Source: Exiguobacterium sp. 9-2
GTDB lineage: Bacteria > Bacillota > Bacilli > Exiguobacteriales > Exiguobacteriaceae
NCBI RefSeq assembly: GCF_036287235.1
Contig: NZ_CP142850.1
Coordinates: 2,063,127-2,127,126 of the forward strand
Reading direction: 5' to 3'
DNA: 64,000 nucleotides
Part shown: positions 9,600 to 18,294 of the stretch, one piece after another
Numbering within the stretch: position 1 is the first letter of the stretch
Layout of the letters: each line of letters begins with the position of its first letter
Notes under the pieces: generated by a model
What the model saw: only the letters and a program-made list of their open reading frames with translations
The model's database searches: none
What the model was told of the DNA's origin: nothing
Made by a program: the position numbers and the translations under genes

Positions 9600-10473
9600 C
9601 TGACTGACTTCCTCCTTCTTCTTTTACGATGTCCCAAAAAGCTTGGACTTGTTTTAATTCAAGCATCGATTCCGTGGACAAGATCCAAGTATCTCGCTTC
9701 AGTACTTTTCCGGATGATGTCTTCAACGGAAGCTGCATGACTTCATTCGATTGCTGAATCGTCGACTCAGGTAAGATAGCAAAACCGATGCCATGTAACG
9801 CCATCTGTTTGCATGTCTCGATTTGGTCGACGACCAAAGTCCGAGAGGGTGGACTTGCGAACCGATCTTGCCACCACTCTAAAATTTCTTGATAGTACGT
9901 CGAATCACTTTTGAACTGGATGAACGGGCGATCCGTCACACGCAATTGTTCAATCGACGTCAACTCACTATCAACTAGATAGAGCGGGTCTGAGAAAAGG
10001 CGCTCTTTAACACCTTTCCAGTCCGGGTTTCCACGAATGATCCCGATATGAAAGTGTTCCTCTAACATATGACGCATCATCTCACTTGACCATCCGGTGA
10101 CCAACTGGACACGCACATGCGGATAACGCTCGACGAATCGTTTTAAGACACGCGGGAGCCAGTATTGTCCCATGATGGAGGCGACAGCAATCCGAAGCGT
10201 TCCGTAAACGGCACCCTCTTCTGCCGTCAATTCACTTTTTAGTTCGAGTTCCTTCCGATTCATCTCTTTTGCGAGACCAATCACTTTTTCTCCTTGCGGT
10301 GTGATGCTTAAGCCACGCGATGAACGAATGAATAGTTTGGTTCCCCAGCGTCTCTCAATCGCAACAAGACGTTGACTAAGCGCAGGTTGTGAAACGAATA
10401 ATCGTTCAGCAGCTCGCCTCATATTCAATTCTTCCGATAAAGTGATCAACATTTCCATTTCCGACACTTGCAA
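9583..10473 (-). CDS. ccpC: LysR-family regulator, CcpC-like
   Basis: A 296-residue LysR protein: N-terminal winged helix (1-60, with NMRRAAERLFVSQPALSQRL) and a substrate-binding domain (about 90-290). The MQVSEMEML start and ELNMRRAAERLFVSQPALS run match the CcpC group, which represses the TCA-cycle genes citB and citZ and responds to citrate in Bacillus. The start is TTG 10473 with GGAG upstream, and this start aligns with the family; ATG 10458 is the alternative. The 3' end overlaps dapL by 17 bases, so the two are co-transcribed. In B. subtilis these two genes are near neighbours. Confidence 0.75.
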   Translation of the reverse strand: MQVSEMEMLITLSEELNMRRAAERLFVSQPALSQRLVAIERRWGTKLFIRSSRGLSITPQGEKVIGLAKEMNRKELELKSELTAEEGAVYGTLRIAVASIMGQYWLPRVLKRFVERYPHVRVQLVTGWSSEMMRHMLEEHFHIGIIRGNPDWKGVKERLFSDPLYLVDSELTSIEQLRVTDRPFIQFKSDSTYYQEILEWWQDRFASPPSRTLVVDQIETCKQMALHGIGFAILPESTIQQSNEVMQLPLKTSSGKVLKRDTWILSTESMLELKQVQAFWDIVKEEGGSQSDGIRH

Positions 10474-10538
10474 TGTGAGATTCGACTCCTCATGATATAA
10501 GATGGCATTAGTTTAACACGTTAGAAAGGACGATACAT

Positions 10539-10934
10539 ATGACACGCTATCATTTTATGTTCATCATCTCAACGATTGCAACGCTTGGCAGTCTCTATTT
10601 TAGTGAAATTCGTGGATTCATTCCCTGCCCTCTCTGTTGGTGGCAACGACTATTCATGTATACGACAGCCTTTTATTTGCTCATATCCTTGTTCCGGTCG
10701 AAAACGATCGATCCACTCTTTGTACGCCTATATGTGCTTGCCGGCTTTGGTGTCGCCTTGTACCATGTCATCCTTGAGCGTTTACCCGATGGCGAAGCGT
10801 TATGTTCGAGTGGCTGTCTCATCAAATGGGTCAACTATTTCGGTTTCTTGACGATTCCGATGATGAGTCTCATTGCCTTTACATTACTCTTGATTCTAGC
10901 GTTCTATCCAGCACGTTCGAACAATGAAGCGTAA
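10539..10934 (+). CDS. bdbC: DsbB/BdbC-type disulfide oxidoreductase
   Basis: A 131-residue membrane protein with four hydrophobic segments. The first loop has the active-site pair in CPLCWWQR (C30, C33) and the second loop has C88 and C92 (LCSSGC). DsbB-type proteins reoxidise an exported DsbA-like thiol oxidase and pass electrons to quinone. No DsbA/BdbD gene is adjacent, so the partner must lie elsewhere. The gene diverges from the LysR gene and ends at its own terminator. Membership is clear; the choice between BdbB and BdbC is not. Confidence 0.8.
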   Translation: MTRYHFMFIISTIATLGSLYFSEIRGFIPCPLCWWQRLFMYTTAFYLLISLFRSKTIDPLFVRLYVLAGFGVALYHVILERLPDGEALCSSGCLIKWVNYFGFLTIPMMSLIAFTLLLILAFYPARSNNEA

Positions 10935-10956
10935 GATATGAATCTTTGGTCAATAC

Positions 10957-10993
10957 AAAGAAGGAGAAGTCAATTCGGCTTCTCCTTCTTTTG
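10957..10993. terminator. Terminator after bdbC
   Basis: AAAGAAGGAGAAG pairs with CTTCTCCTTCTTT around a 9-base loop. It is flanked by A- and T-runs and probably serves the convergent oxidoreductase gene too. Confidence 0.85.
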
Positions 10994-11003
10994 TCGTTTT
11001 ACA

Positions 11004-12275
11004 TCACGTCCATCGATTGAAAACACTTACGGCGCTTGAGAACGCAAGCTCTGAGAGTTGTCCCGTCCCTTCACACCAGTCTCCGACGAAAGCAACACCT
11101 GCATGTCCCGGAATTTGAGTCGCAAGAGGACCTTGCCCCATTTTCCATTTGATTTCTTGTACGACTGCTCGTTTAATCGTTCGTTCTGCAACGATACGTT
11201 CTCTCCAGTCTGTGAAATGAACGTCAAGCATCTGTTCGATTCCCGTTCGAACATGTCCGATATAATCAGGATCCTCAAGTCGATCGTGTTCAAGATAAGC
11301 GATTGCTTGAAGGACTTGACCATCCTTTGGTGCGAGGCTTGCATCATAATGCGATAAATCCGTGATGAACGCTCGATGCGAACGGTCGTAGATGTATGAA
11401 TACGGTGTTTGGATATAAGGCTGAAGTCCGAGATCATACACGAAAACTTCGACGGGTTCATGACTCGCATGCGGTGTCACGAATTTTTGGATCGTCGTTG
11501 GAGTCGCCATTTTTAAGATTTCACGTGGTGGTACGGCAAAGATGATCCGTTCCACATTCCATTCTTGTTTTTTTCGATCACGTACCAAGAATCCTGTCGT
11601 AGTCAATTCGACTGCTGTTATTTTTGTTTTTTTCAAGATCTCTCCGCGATTCTCTAGGATGATCCGTTCCAATTCCTGTACTAACCCTTGCCAGCCCCCT
11701 TCGATGTATGAGACAGGCTTTCGCGTCCGAAAAAGCTTTTGATAATACTCGAAATAGACATCTGATGGAATTTTTTCTGGTTCTGCCGTAAAAAAATTCG
11801 TTGATGCCAAATCAAGCATCAACTGTGCCACTTGTTCATCGACGCGTTCTGTTTTTAACCATTGCCCGATGGATTGTTGCGGATTCCCTCGTTCGACTCG
11901 TAAAATCGTTTTAATAATCTCCCATGTAAAACGTACTTTGTTCGTTCCTTCGATGACTTCTGTTTTCAGTAGTCCCCAGGCATTCGCAGGAACAGCCGTC
12001 AAATGACCTGAAAACTCATATTTCGCACGACTCGCTGAAAAATCAAGCCACGTCACTTCGATACCGAGTTGTTTCGTTAATTTGCGAAGAATTGATTGAT
12101 CGCGTCCATAAATCGCATGGGCACCGTAATTAAATGTAAAGCCCTTTACGGTTTGAGAGGTGGCACGTCCTCCGAGTAATCCAGCATCCCAGAGCGTGAC
12201 CGGTGTTCCTTGTTTTGCAAATAACGCCGCTGCTGTCAATCCGGATAACCCTCCACCTATGATCCCAATCGTCAT
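11004..12275 (-). CDS. FAD-dependent amine oxidase/desaturase-like oxidoreductase
   Basis: A 423-residue flavoprotein. The N-terminal dinucleotide motif GGGLSG (G7, G9, G12) is followed by the LGGRA block, where the FAD ribityl and phosphate groups bind in phytoene desaturases, protoporphyrinogen oxidases and monoamine oxidases. A second FAD contact is visible near the C-terminus (GVAFVGDWCEG). The family cannot be narrowed further: no carotenoid or haem genes adjoin, and the substrate is unknown. Start is ATG 12275 after GAGGAGGCGAGAGT. It is transcribed in the same direction as nadE, which lies 116 bases upstream. Confidence 0.75.
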   Translation of the reverse strand: MTIGIIGGGLSGLTAAALFAKQGTPVTLWDAGLLGGRATSQTVKGFTFNYGAHAIYGRDQSILRKLTKQLGIEVTWLDFSASRAKYEFSGHLTAVPANAWGLLKTEVIEGTNKVRFTWEIIKTILRVERGNPQQSIGQWLKTERVDEQVAQLMLDLASTNFFTAEPEKIPSDVYFEYYQKLFRTRKPVSYIEGGWQGLVQELERIILENRGEILKKTKITAVELTTTGFLVRDRKKQEWNVERIIFAVPPREILKMATPTTIQKFVTPHASHEPVEVFVYDLGLQPYIQTPYSYIYDRSHRAFITDLSHYDASLAPKDGQVLQAIAYLEHDRLEDPDYIGHVRTGIEQMLDVHFTDWRERIVAERTIKRAVVQEIKWKMGQGPLATQIPGHAGVAFVGDWCEGTGQLSELAFSSAVSVFNRWT

Positions 12276-12390
12276 ACTCTCGCCTCCTCAACCATCGTTT
12301 CTCTTCTTTTCCCATAACGACCGGAGAAGAATCGAAGAACATGAAAAAAGACATGATTTCAATCATGAAATCATATCTCCTTATTTTTGA

Positions 12391-13209
12391 TTATGCTTTC
12401 CACCATTCATCAAGTGGTGAGACGGGCATATGATGCTTATGTCCAACACGTTTATACTGCGTCTCTAACTTTTCTTGACTTGCTTCTGAAATCGACTTAC
12501 CTTCCAAATAATCATCAATTTCTTCGTATGTCATTCCGAGTGCCACTTCGTCTGGTAGTGCCGGACGATTTTCTTCAAGGTCTGCTGTCGGAACTTTTTC
12601 AATCAAGACTTCTGGGGCGTTCAAGTAACGTAAGAGTTGTTTCCCTTGCCGTTTATTCAGTCCCGTTAATGGCGTTAAATCACATGCACCATCCCCATGT
12701 TTCGTGTAGAATCCCGTCACGAATTCGGCTGCATGATCCGTTCCAACGACTAAACAGCCATAATGAGCGGCTAAATCATATTGACTCTTCATTCGTTCTC
12801 GCGCTTTCGTATTTCCTTTGCTAAAGTCTGAAAGTTCTGCACCTGTCGCCTCTTCGAATGCCCGCATCGATGCTTCGACCGCTGGTTTGATATTCACACG
12901 AAGCGAATGATCCGGTTGAATAAAAGTCAAGGCTGCCTGTGCGTCTGCTTCATCTTGTTGTTCACCATAAGGCAAGCGGACCGCATAAAATGAGACATCT
13001 TGTCCCTCTTCTTTTCGCAACTCTTCAACTGCCAGTTGGCATAGACGACCTGCGAGCGTTGAATCTTGTCCCCCGGAGATGCCTAATACGAATCCCTTCG
13101 CCCCTGTATGCTTGAGATACGCCTTCAAGAAGGCTACCCGCTCGTTTACTTCTTGGGCTGGATCAATGATAGGTTTAACGCCTGTTACTTGGATGATTTC
13201 TTGTTGCAT
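12391..13209 (-). CDS. nadE: NAD synthetase, ammonia-dependent
   Basis: It makes NAD from deamido-NAD, ATP and ammonia, the last step of NAD synthesis. The PP-loop SGGQDS lies at 45-50, and conserved [10 protein letters not shown] and [19 protein letters not shown] blocks line the active site. At 272 residues it matches the single-domain enzyme of Bacillus, with no N-terminal glutaminase. I start at ATG 13209, 11 bases after AAGGAG; a GTG at 13221 overlaps the ribosome site. Confidence 0.95.
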   Translation of the reverse strand: MQQEIIQVTGVKPIIDPAQEVNERVAFLKAYLKHTGAKGFVLGISGGQDSTLAGRLCQLAVEELRKEEGQDVSFYAVRLPYGEQQDEADAQAALTFIQPDHSLRVNIKPAVEASMRAFEEATGAELSDFSKGNTKARERMKSQYDLAAHYGCLVVGTDHAAEFVTGFYTKHGDGACDLTPLTGLNKRQGKQLLRYLNAPEVLIEKVPTADLEENRPALPDEVALGMTYEEIDDYLEGKSISEASQEKLETQYKRVGHKHHMPVSPLDEWWKA

Positions 13210-13242
13210 GAATAAATTCACTCCTTCACATCGTTTTGATCG

Positions 13243-13689
13243 TCATTTTGAATCAATCATTTGGTGATCCGTCGTTTGTTTTGCATTTGCTCCTTTGAAC
13301 TGGCGGATTGTCGATACGCGAACTTCCTTGCTATCACCTAAAGAGGAGATCGGTAATTCAACCGTGTACTGTTTCGTTTCGCGTTTAGTGAACGTATCCT
13401 TCTCAATCGCTTGCGTGAATACTTGCTCTTTCTCAAAATCATACGTTACGTGTTGTTTCGCATCAATCAATTGAGCCTGAAATCGTTGCGAGGAAGGATA
13501 TGTCACGTTTACACTGTGATCATTTGGATTCGTTAAGGAAATGTCTAATTGCATCATACTGTCTTGCTTTGTCGTTTTGACTGCAATCTGAATCGGTTCG
13601 TTCATGGTTTTTGTTGCCTGTTGTTTCTTTTCTTGGCAACCTGCTAAACAAACAGTAAGCAGCAACAGAATGAAAACGAGACGTTTCAT
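13243..13689 (-). CDS. BsuPI-domain lipoprotein
   Basis: A 148-residue secreted lipoprotein. A 17-residue signal ends in the lipobox LAGC (Cys18). The mature part is a single beta-sandwich BsuPI domain, recognised by the YPSSQRFQAQLIDAKQ and VTYDFEKEQVFTQAI runs. The founding member is the intracellular proteinase inhibitor of B. subtilis, but lipid-anchored versions have no established partner. It would sit on the outer face of the membrane. It has its own ribosome site (AAGGAGGG) upstream of nadE. Confidence 0.8.
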   Translation of the reverse strand: MKRLVFILLLLTVCLAGCQEKKQQATKTMNEPIQIAVKTTKQDSMMQLDISLTNPNDHSVNVTYPSSQRFQAQLIDAKQHVTYDFEKEQVFTQAIEKDTFTKRETKQYTVELPISSLGDSKEVRVSTIRQFKGANAKQTTDHQMIDSK

Positions 13690-13723
13690 TTCATCCCTCC
13701 TTTTATCTAATCAATTTTATCAC

Positions 13724-13756
13724 AAAAAAAAGCGAGAGAGGATTTCCTCTCTCGCA
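13724..13756 (-). terminator. Terminator after the 70-residue gene
   Basis: On the minus strand GCGAGAGAGG and CCTCTCTCGC form a 10-bp stem followed by eight T. Confidence 0.88.
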
Positions 13757-13767
13757 CATTTCATCTC

Positions 13768-13980
13768 TTATGCTACAGGTAAAGTAGATGGATTCATCTT
13801 GAATGAAAACAATTGCTCTAAACCTGTCGCAAACAGTTCGTCACAAATATCTTCTGCCGCGTTTGCTGGTGCAACCAATGTAATCGTACGACTGTCAATT
13901 GTTTCGATCGTGACATATACCCCTGTTGTTGTCCGTTCCTTGTATCCTACTGCTAAATCAGTTTCAGCGAAAAGTAACAT
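13768..13980 (-). CDS. Small protein of unknown function (70 residues)
   Basis: I do not recognise this protein. It reads MLLFAETDLAVGYKERTTTG, then a beta-rich middle and an acidic helix (AAEDICDELFATGLEQLF). It has no signal, membrane segment or cysteine pair. It is supported as a gene by AGGGGAG ten bases before the ATG and by a strong terminator 12 bases after the stop, so it is a single-gene transcription unit. Codon use looks like that of its neighbours. Confidence 0.65.
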   Translation of the reverse strand: MLLFAETDLAVGYKERTTTGVYVTIETIDSRTITLVAPANAAEDICDELFATGLEQLFSFKMNPSTLPVA

Positions 13981-14339
13981 ATCCCCGATTCTCCCCTTTT
14001 CTCATTCATATGCCAAGCCAAAAGATGACCTACATGCTTCGAATTCGTTATTGTAGGTTTACTGTATCAAAGAGATGAAAAAAGAAGAGAATAGTCATTC
14101 GACATTTCATTTCAAAACAATATTCCAGTTCAAATAGGGATATTTTGGAATAATCTATATAGTTGTTGCATGCAAGCGTTTTTACGAGCGTTTCCAACAC
14201 ATTTCATTTCGATTTCAAAAAGATGACAACATAATTTTGATTATTTTACCATCATTTTTAGATAACAGGGAAAATATACCTAGACAATCGATGGCTCATT
14301 TTGTCGAATGATTCTTTCACACAATATTATTTTGAGTTC
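13981..14339. other. Intergenic region, 359 bases, little content
   Basis: This is AT-rich sequence between two minus-strand genes. A possible catabolite-repression site, ATGCAAGCGTTTTTA at 14170-14184, has one mismatch to the cre consensus, but it is 190 bases from the 70-residue gene and unproven. A TACAAT at 14055-14050 on the minus strand could be the -10 of that gene. No RNA element was recognised. Confidence 0.4.
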
Positions 14340-15431
14340 TCATGAACTTTCATCTATCATTCGATTCATTTGTTGCCAGACCGTCCCTAGTGCTTCTTCC
14401 CCACTTTCGATTCGAGTCAAGGCGAGTTCCGCCTGTAAAGCGACTTCATATTCTCGGTCTCGGCTCGCTTCACGCAGTCTTGGAATCGACTGTTCTGTTC
14501 CAACATCGAACAGGAATCGAGCAGCCCGCCAACGTACTAGTTTATTTTTATCCGTCAAAGCCTCCATCATCATTGGTTCAGCCTCTGGCATCGCCCAATC
14601 CGAAATCGTATCACCTGCTGTTCGTCGTACGATACCTGATGGATCATGGAGTGCACTTGTCAGATACTCTAATAATTCTTCCCGATGTTCTTCGAACATC
14701 CCAAGCTTTACGATTGCTTGACGACGAATTTGCATTTTTTCATCCTGTAATAATCGTGCATACGCCGGAACCCATTCCATTTCAACAGGCAGTTCATCAA
14801 GCGCCGCAAATCGTTCTTTCCAATCAGACGAACGAATAGCTTGACCACTAAAGGCGATATCTTCCCCTGCTGCAAGCGACTTGAGACGTTCGATACGTTC
14901 GACTGGATATGCGATCTCAATCTCATTCGCTACTTCACGCAAACTTTCGTCAAGGTCACCGTATCGAGGTGCTTGTTCCACCCAGCGTCGATCGCTAATG
15001 ACATTCTGAACGAATGGTTGGACGAATAGCGCTGCTTCTCGGAATCGTTCTGGCAACCCTTCTCGTTTTTCTTCTAATCCTTTCACACCTTTGATTTGCA
15101 TTGGTACGCCTAAAATGAACTGTACAAATAAATGGACTGGCTCATACTCAGCATCTGTCTCGTGCTGTTCAACGTCATTTAACGTTTCACCGAACGCACG
15201 TCGTATATCGATGACAAGCGAACGCCAATCATATTTCGGATAACGCTCGATCGATAAAAAGTCACTGACCTGATAAACAAACTTAACGCCAGGTATTTCA
15301 AGTAATCGCTGAATGTGTTCCGGTGCGCCAAAGGCATGCTCGAATGTCTGCCCCTTTTCCGAAAAGACCTCATCAACGATGACTTTCATGTTATTTGGAC
15401 TTGGTGTTGGTTCAATCGCTACGATTTTCAT
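14340..15431 (-). CDS. cvfC: CvfC/YpgR-like protein: NifU N-terminal-like domain plus HEAT repeats
   Basis: A 363-residue cytosolic protein. The N-terminal 85 residues (MKIVAIEPTPSPNNMKV, PGVKFVYQVSDFLSIER) match the Nfu/NifU-like N-terminal domain, and the second half is a run of HEAT-like helices (RRQAIVKLGMFEEH, VRRTAGDTISDWAM, KLVRWRAARFLFDVG). This architecture is that of staphylococcal conserved virulence factor C and B. subtilis YpgR, whose molecular role is unclear. HEAT arrays usually bind proteins. The start is ATG 15431 after GGAGGGG; the longer reading to 15455 lacks a ribosome site. Confidence 0.78.
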   Translation of the reverse strand: MKIVAIEPTPSPNNMKVIVDEVFSEKGQTFEHAFGAPEHIQRLLEIPGVKFVYQVSDFLSIERYPKYDWRSLVIDIRRAFGETLNDVEQHETDAEYEPVHLFVQFILGVPMQIKGVKGLEEKREGLPERFREAALFVQPFVQNVISDRRWVEQAPRYGDLDESLREVANEIEIAYPVERIERLKSLAAGEDIAFSGQAIRSSDWKERFAALDELPVEMEWVPAYARLLQDEKMQIRRQAIVKLGMFEEHREELLEYLTSALHDPSGIVRRTAGDTISDWAMPEAEPMMMEALTDKNKLVRWRAARFLFDVGTEQSIPRLREASRDREYEVALQAELALTRIESGEEALGTVWQQMNRMIDESS

Positions 15432-15517
15432 GTGTATCCCCTCCACTTCTATCATTTCAGATATCTAATCTGAAATGCAAAGCAAATGCCCTACAGAAAT
15501 GACCGTAGGGCAAAAAC

Positions 15518-16231
15518 TTACTTGAATGCTTCTTCGATAATTGCAACGAAGGCATCCGGTGTCTCAAGCATCCCCATGTGTCCACTGTCTGTTGACCGAT
15601 GTATGAGATGATCATTTGTTGGTGCAAACGCACTTTCCTCTGAGATCAATGGATCCTTCGTACCATGAATGATGACACCTTTTACGTTTGCTTTCGTTAA
15701 AGCTTTCGTCATATCCCGACGATCTCGCATCGCAGAGAGTGCACGGATGGCTCCTTCGACGGTCATCATATACCCAATTTCAAGTGCTTCAGCAACAGCG
15801 AATTCATCGGCTCCTTCCGCAAATAAGGACGGAACAAGACCATTGACAAATTCTCTTACACCAACTTCTTCGACGCGCGTGATATTTTGATTTCGTTTTT
15901 GTTTCGCTTGTTCATCATCTGCTTTCGCCGTTGAGTAAACGAGACCATATCCACTGATTTGTTCGGCATACCTTTCCACGATTGCAGCCGTGATGTACCC
16001 GCCAAAAGAGTGACCAACGATGATTGGCTTTTCAACACCACGTCGCTCTAGATCATCCATGACCCATTCTGCGAATCCCTCAATCGTATCAGGTCCAACA
16101 TCCAGTCCTTCATGTCCTGGTAAACTCAACGGTAAAACTTCAAAAGAATGTCGTAATTTTGCCTCTACCCGATTAAAATAATCTGTCCCTCCTGTAAATC
16201 CATGTAGGAGTACAAGTGTTTGTTTTTCCAT
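15518..16231 (-). CDS. Alpha/beta hydrolase (MenH-like)
   Basis: A 237-residue alpha/beta-fold enzyme with the full catalytic triad visible: nucleophile Ser75 in GHSFGG, Asp193 in HGTKDPLI and His218 in SGHMG. The oxyanion HG is at residues 10-11. The overall shape resembles MenH (menaquinone synthesis), but no men genes adjoin and many carboxylesterases look alike, so the substrate is open. It begins at ATG 16231 after GATGAGG, 8 bases past the stop of the acetyltransferase gene, so the two form a small operon. Confidence 0.75.
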   Translation of the reverse strand: MEKQTLVLLHGFTGGTDYFNRVEAKLRHSFEVLPLSLPGHEGLDVGPDTIEGFAEWVMDDLERRGVEKPIIVGHSFGGYITAAIVERYAEQISGYGLVYSTAKADDEQAKQKRNQNITRVEEVGVREFVNGLVPSLFAEGADEFAVAEALEIGYMMTVEGAIRALSAMRDRRDMTKALTKANVKGVIIHGTKDPLISEESAFAPTNDHLIHRSTDSGHMGMLETPDAFVAIIEEAFK

Positions 16232-16239
16232 TGACTACC

Positions 16240-16797
16240 TCATCCCTTCCACTCAGATGCGAGCATACGGTACATCGTCAAGTTCATGAAACGACCATGA
16301 CTATATGCATAATCTTCTAATAATCCTTCTGCTTGAAACCCTAATTTTTGCACCAATGCATTGGAAGCAAGATTCTCAGGTGCTACGAGAGCACTGATGC
16401 GATGGAGAGCGAATTCCTCAAATCCGTAAGTCAGAACAGCTCGAGCCGCTTCGGAAGCCACTCCGCGTTGCCAATACTCTTGACTGACTTCAAAGCCAAT
16501 TTCAGCTCGATGGTATTGGGAGAGCCAGTTATGAAAACCAATCGTACCGATCAATTGATTCGTTTCTGCATCAGCAATTGCCCAGCGAATCGCTTTACCT
16601 TGTGTAAACTGTTCCTTGAAGTAACTGATGACATTTTTTGCTTCATAGACTGTCACAAGCGGATCTGATCCGTAATAGTACATGACTTCATCATCTGATA
16701 GGATTTTAAACAATTCACGTGCGTCACGGTTTTCGAGCTCACGTAATACGAAGCGCTCGGTTCGCAATTCCGGGAATGGCTTTCGCAAGCCCCACAT
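16240..16797 (-). CDS. GNAT N-acetyltransferase, RimJ/RimL type
   Basis: A 185-residue acetyl-CoA-dependent transferase of the RimJ/RimL branch. It has the TERFVLREL opening, the acetyl-CoA pyrophosphate motif in QRGVAS (110-115) and the conserved NLASNALVQKLGFQAEG ending. Relatives acetylate ribosomal protein N-termini, spermidine or small molecules; the substrate is not predictable. Start is ATG 16797 after AGAGGTG. It is the first gene of the pair with the downstream hydrolase. Confidence 0.82.
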   Translation of the reverse strand: MWGLRKPFPELRTERFVLRELENRDARELFKILSDDEVMYYYGSDPLVTVYEAKNVISYFKEQFTQGKAIRWAIADAETNQLIGTIGFHNWLSQYHRAEIGFEVSQEYWQRGVASEAARAVLTYGFEEFALHRISALVAPENLASNALVQKLGFQAEGLLEDYAYSHGRFMNLTMYRMLASEWKG

Positions 16798-16929
16798 GCT
16801 CCATCACCTCTCTTTATGCTTCTCTATGTAGTATGCCCGTTTTCAGGAGTAAATATCCTTTCAGGCAATTCGAAGTTTTGCTACTATTGAATTATGAAGG
16901 AGTTAGTCACGGAAAGGAAGCGAAGTGGT

Positions 16930-17661
16930 ATGTCAAGTGCGTTACTTTACTTATATGAGGACGAGGAAAATCAACGCTTGACGATGTCAGGGGTGCATTT
17001 CTCTGATTTCGCCGCAGCCGTCGATTTGAAGCGTCCTTTGCTTATTTCAGGAAGTGATTTCAAGCAGACGAAACAATCGTTTCGGACAATGCTACATTAT
17101 ATCGAAGCGCATGAAATCGAACAGTTTTCACAATCCACGGATGTGCAGCGTCATCCATTGATCGCTATCGATATTCGTTCCTCCCATTCACTCGACGTAT
17201 TAACGGATGTCGAGATCGCAGAGTTGTTATTTTTAATGCATATGAAACGTGGAATGCCACTTCCCTTCCTTGATTCGATTGAAAATGAATTGGTCTATTT
17301 TAGCGAGCATGACGGACTTCATGCTTCCGTTTACTTAAAAGACTGGGCACGCGTCGAACAATTGATTGCTGATCTTGTGCAACGAAAATTCCGACAGCAC
17401 GCACGATCCGTTGCCTCTATTGCTTTAACAGCTGAAATCATGATCCATATCCGTCATTTTCTCGGAGAAGGGGTCCTGATTGATTTCGAAAGCGCAAAGC
17501 GATCTGTTTTTTCAAGAAATATTACGATTCCTGTCTACGTGGCTGGCCGTTATGAAGACATGAGCGTATTACATGAAGATTTTGAAGCCGAGAAAGAATC
17601 GATTCTTAGACGTGGAACGCTTGTGTGTCGAAAAAAGAAATGGAGTTTTGAGTTAGATTGA
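16930..17661 (+). CDS. Protein of unknown function (243 residues)
   Basis: I do not recognise this protein. It is soluble, mixed alpha/beta, with no signal peptide, membrane span or clear catalytic motif. Its second half has a basic helix (VQRKFRQHARSVASI) and the C-terminus is very basic (CRKKKWSFELD). I start at ATG 16930 (MSSALLYLYEDEEN), ten bases after AAAGGA; ATG 16894 would add 12 residues but has no ribosome site. It stands alone between convergent and divergent neighbours and ends at a hairpin terminator. Confidence 0.65.
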   Translation: MSSALLYLYEDEENQRLTMSGVHFSDFAAAVDLKRPLLISGSDFKQTKQSFRTMLHYIEAHEIEQFSQSTDVQRHPLIAIDIRSSHSLDVLTDVEIAELLFLMHMKRGMPLPFLDSIENELVYFSEHDGLHASVYLKDWARVEQLIADLVQRKFRQHARSVASIALTAEIMIHIRHFLGEGVLIDFESAKRSVFSRNITIPVYVAGRYEDMSVLHEDFEAEKESILRRGTLVCRKKKWSFELD

Positions 17662-17664
17662 CCT

Positions 17665-17697
17665 TTAGCATCTTTTTCTTTTAGAAAAGGATGCTTT
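17665..17697 (+). terminator. Terminator after the 243-residue gene
   Basis: AGCATC-TTTTTC pairs with GAAAAGGATGCT, followed by TTTTGTT. Confidence 0.7.
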
Positions 17698-17908
17698 TGT
17701 TCTATTTGAATTTTAAATGATGATTCCTTCTTTACGGTTATTATGGACAATGTGACAATATCGTTAAAAAATTTTTCGAATTTTCACACAAAATAAGACT
17801 AGCATCTTGTGAGGACTTCGCTATAATGAGGATAACCTTTTTAAGATAGAAGTTAGACCTGTTTTTTTGTAGGGATGGTACTGGAATCAGCAGAAGGAGG
17901 AATTCAAT

Positions 17909-18202
17909 ATGGATCAGTTAAAAGTGAACGGAATTGGCTCATTCACGAAATTTGCGACGAACGGGAACATCCTCAAATTAAAGGATGCGACACTCGGTGA
18001 AGTGAAACTGTCGCTGAATGAAGCGAGTTCAATGACCATCGCCCCTGTCGATGAAGAAAATGGACTTTTCGTCATTAAAGGGCAACAGCAGGAATCGCTT
18101 GTTGAACTGACGTTACCACGTCAATCCTGTGAGGTCGTTCACGCTTGGCTCCTCCATAAATTGAAACGCCATAAAAAAATACGCTCGATTGCGACAAGCT
18201 GA
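17909..18202 (+). CDS. Small protein of unknown function (97 residues)
   Basis: I do not recognise this protein. It looks like a compact beta domain (LKLKDATLGEVKLSLNEA, GLFVIKGQQQESLVELTLP) ending in a basic helix (HKLKRHKKIRS). It has no signal or membrane segment. Gene status is well supported: AAGGAGG lies 10 bases before the ATG, a TATAAT -10 lies at about 17822, and a strong terminator follows. It may bind nucleic acid through the basic tail, which is only a guess. Confidence 0.65.
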   Translation: MDQLKVNGIGSFTKFATNGNILKLKDATLGEVKLSLNEASSMTIAPVDEENGLFVIKGQQQESLVELTLPRQSCEVVHAWLLHKLKRHKKIRSIATS

Positions 18203-18217
18203 CATTTGTATGAAAAT

Positions 18218-18257
18218 CCTTAACTCAAGACTTCCATTCATGAGTTAAGGGTTTTTT
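18218..18257 (+). terminator. Terminator after the 97-residue gene
   Basis: CCTTAACTCA and TGAGTTAAGG form a 10-bp stem followed by G and six T. It insulates the brnQ unit from upstream transcription. Confidence 0.85.
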
Positions 18258-18279
18258 CTGTTTAAAAGTCTCGGTGATA

Positions 18280-18294
18280 AATTTTCAGAAAATA
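18280..18294. promoter_or_regulatory. CodY box at the brnQ promoter
   Basis: AATTTTCAGAAAATA matches the CodY consensus AATTTTCWGAAAATT at 14 of 15 positions and abuts the -35 hexamer. CodY represses when GTP and branched-chain amino acids are plentiful, which fits control of a branched-chain amino-acid importer. Confidence 0.75.

Noticed and set aside
14074-14136. Plus-strand 20-codon frame MKKEENSHSTFHF...
   Set aside because: There is no convincing ribosome site, no terminator, and no special amino-acid content; likely chance.
14170-14184. ATGCAAGCGTTTTTA, one mismatch to a cre site
   Set aside because: It is about 190 bases from the nearest start codon, no promoter is placed near it, and a motif this degenerate is expected by chance in 64 kb.
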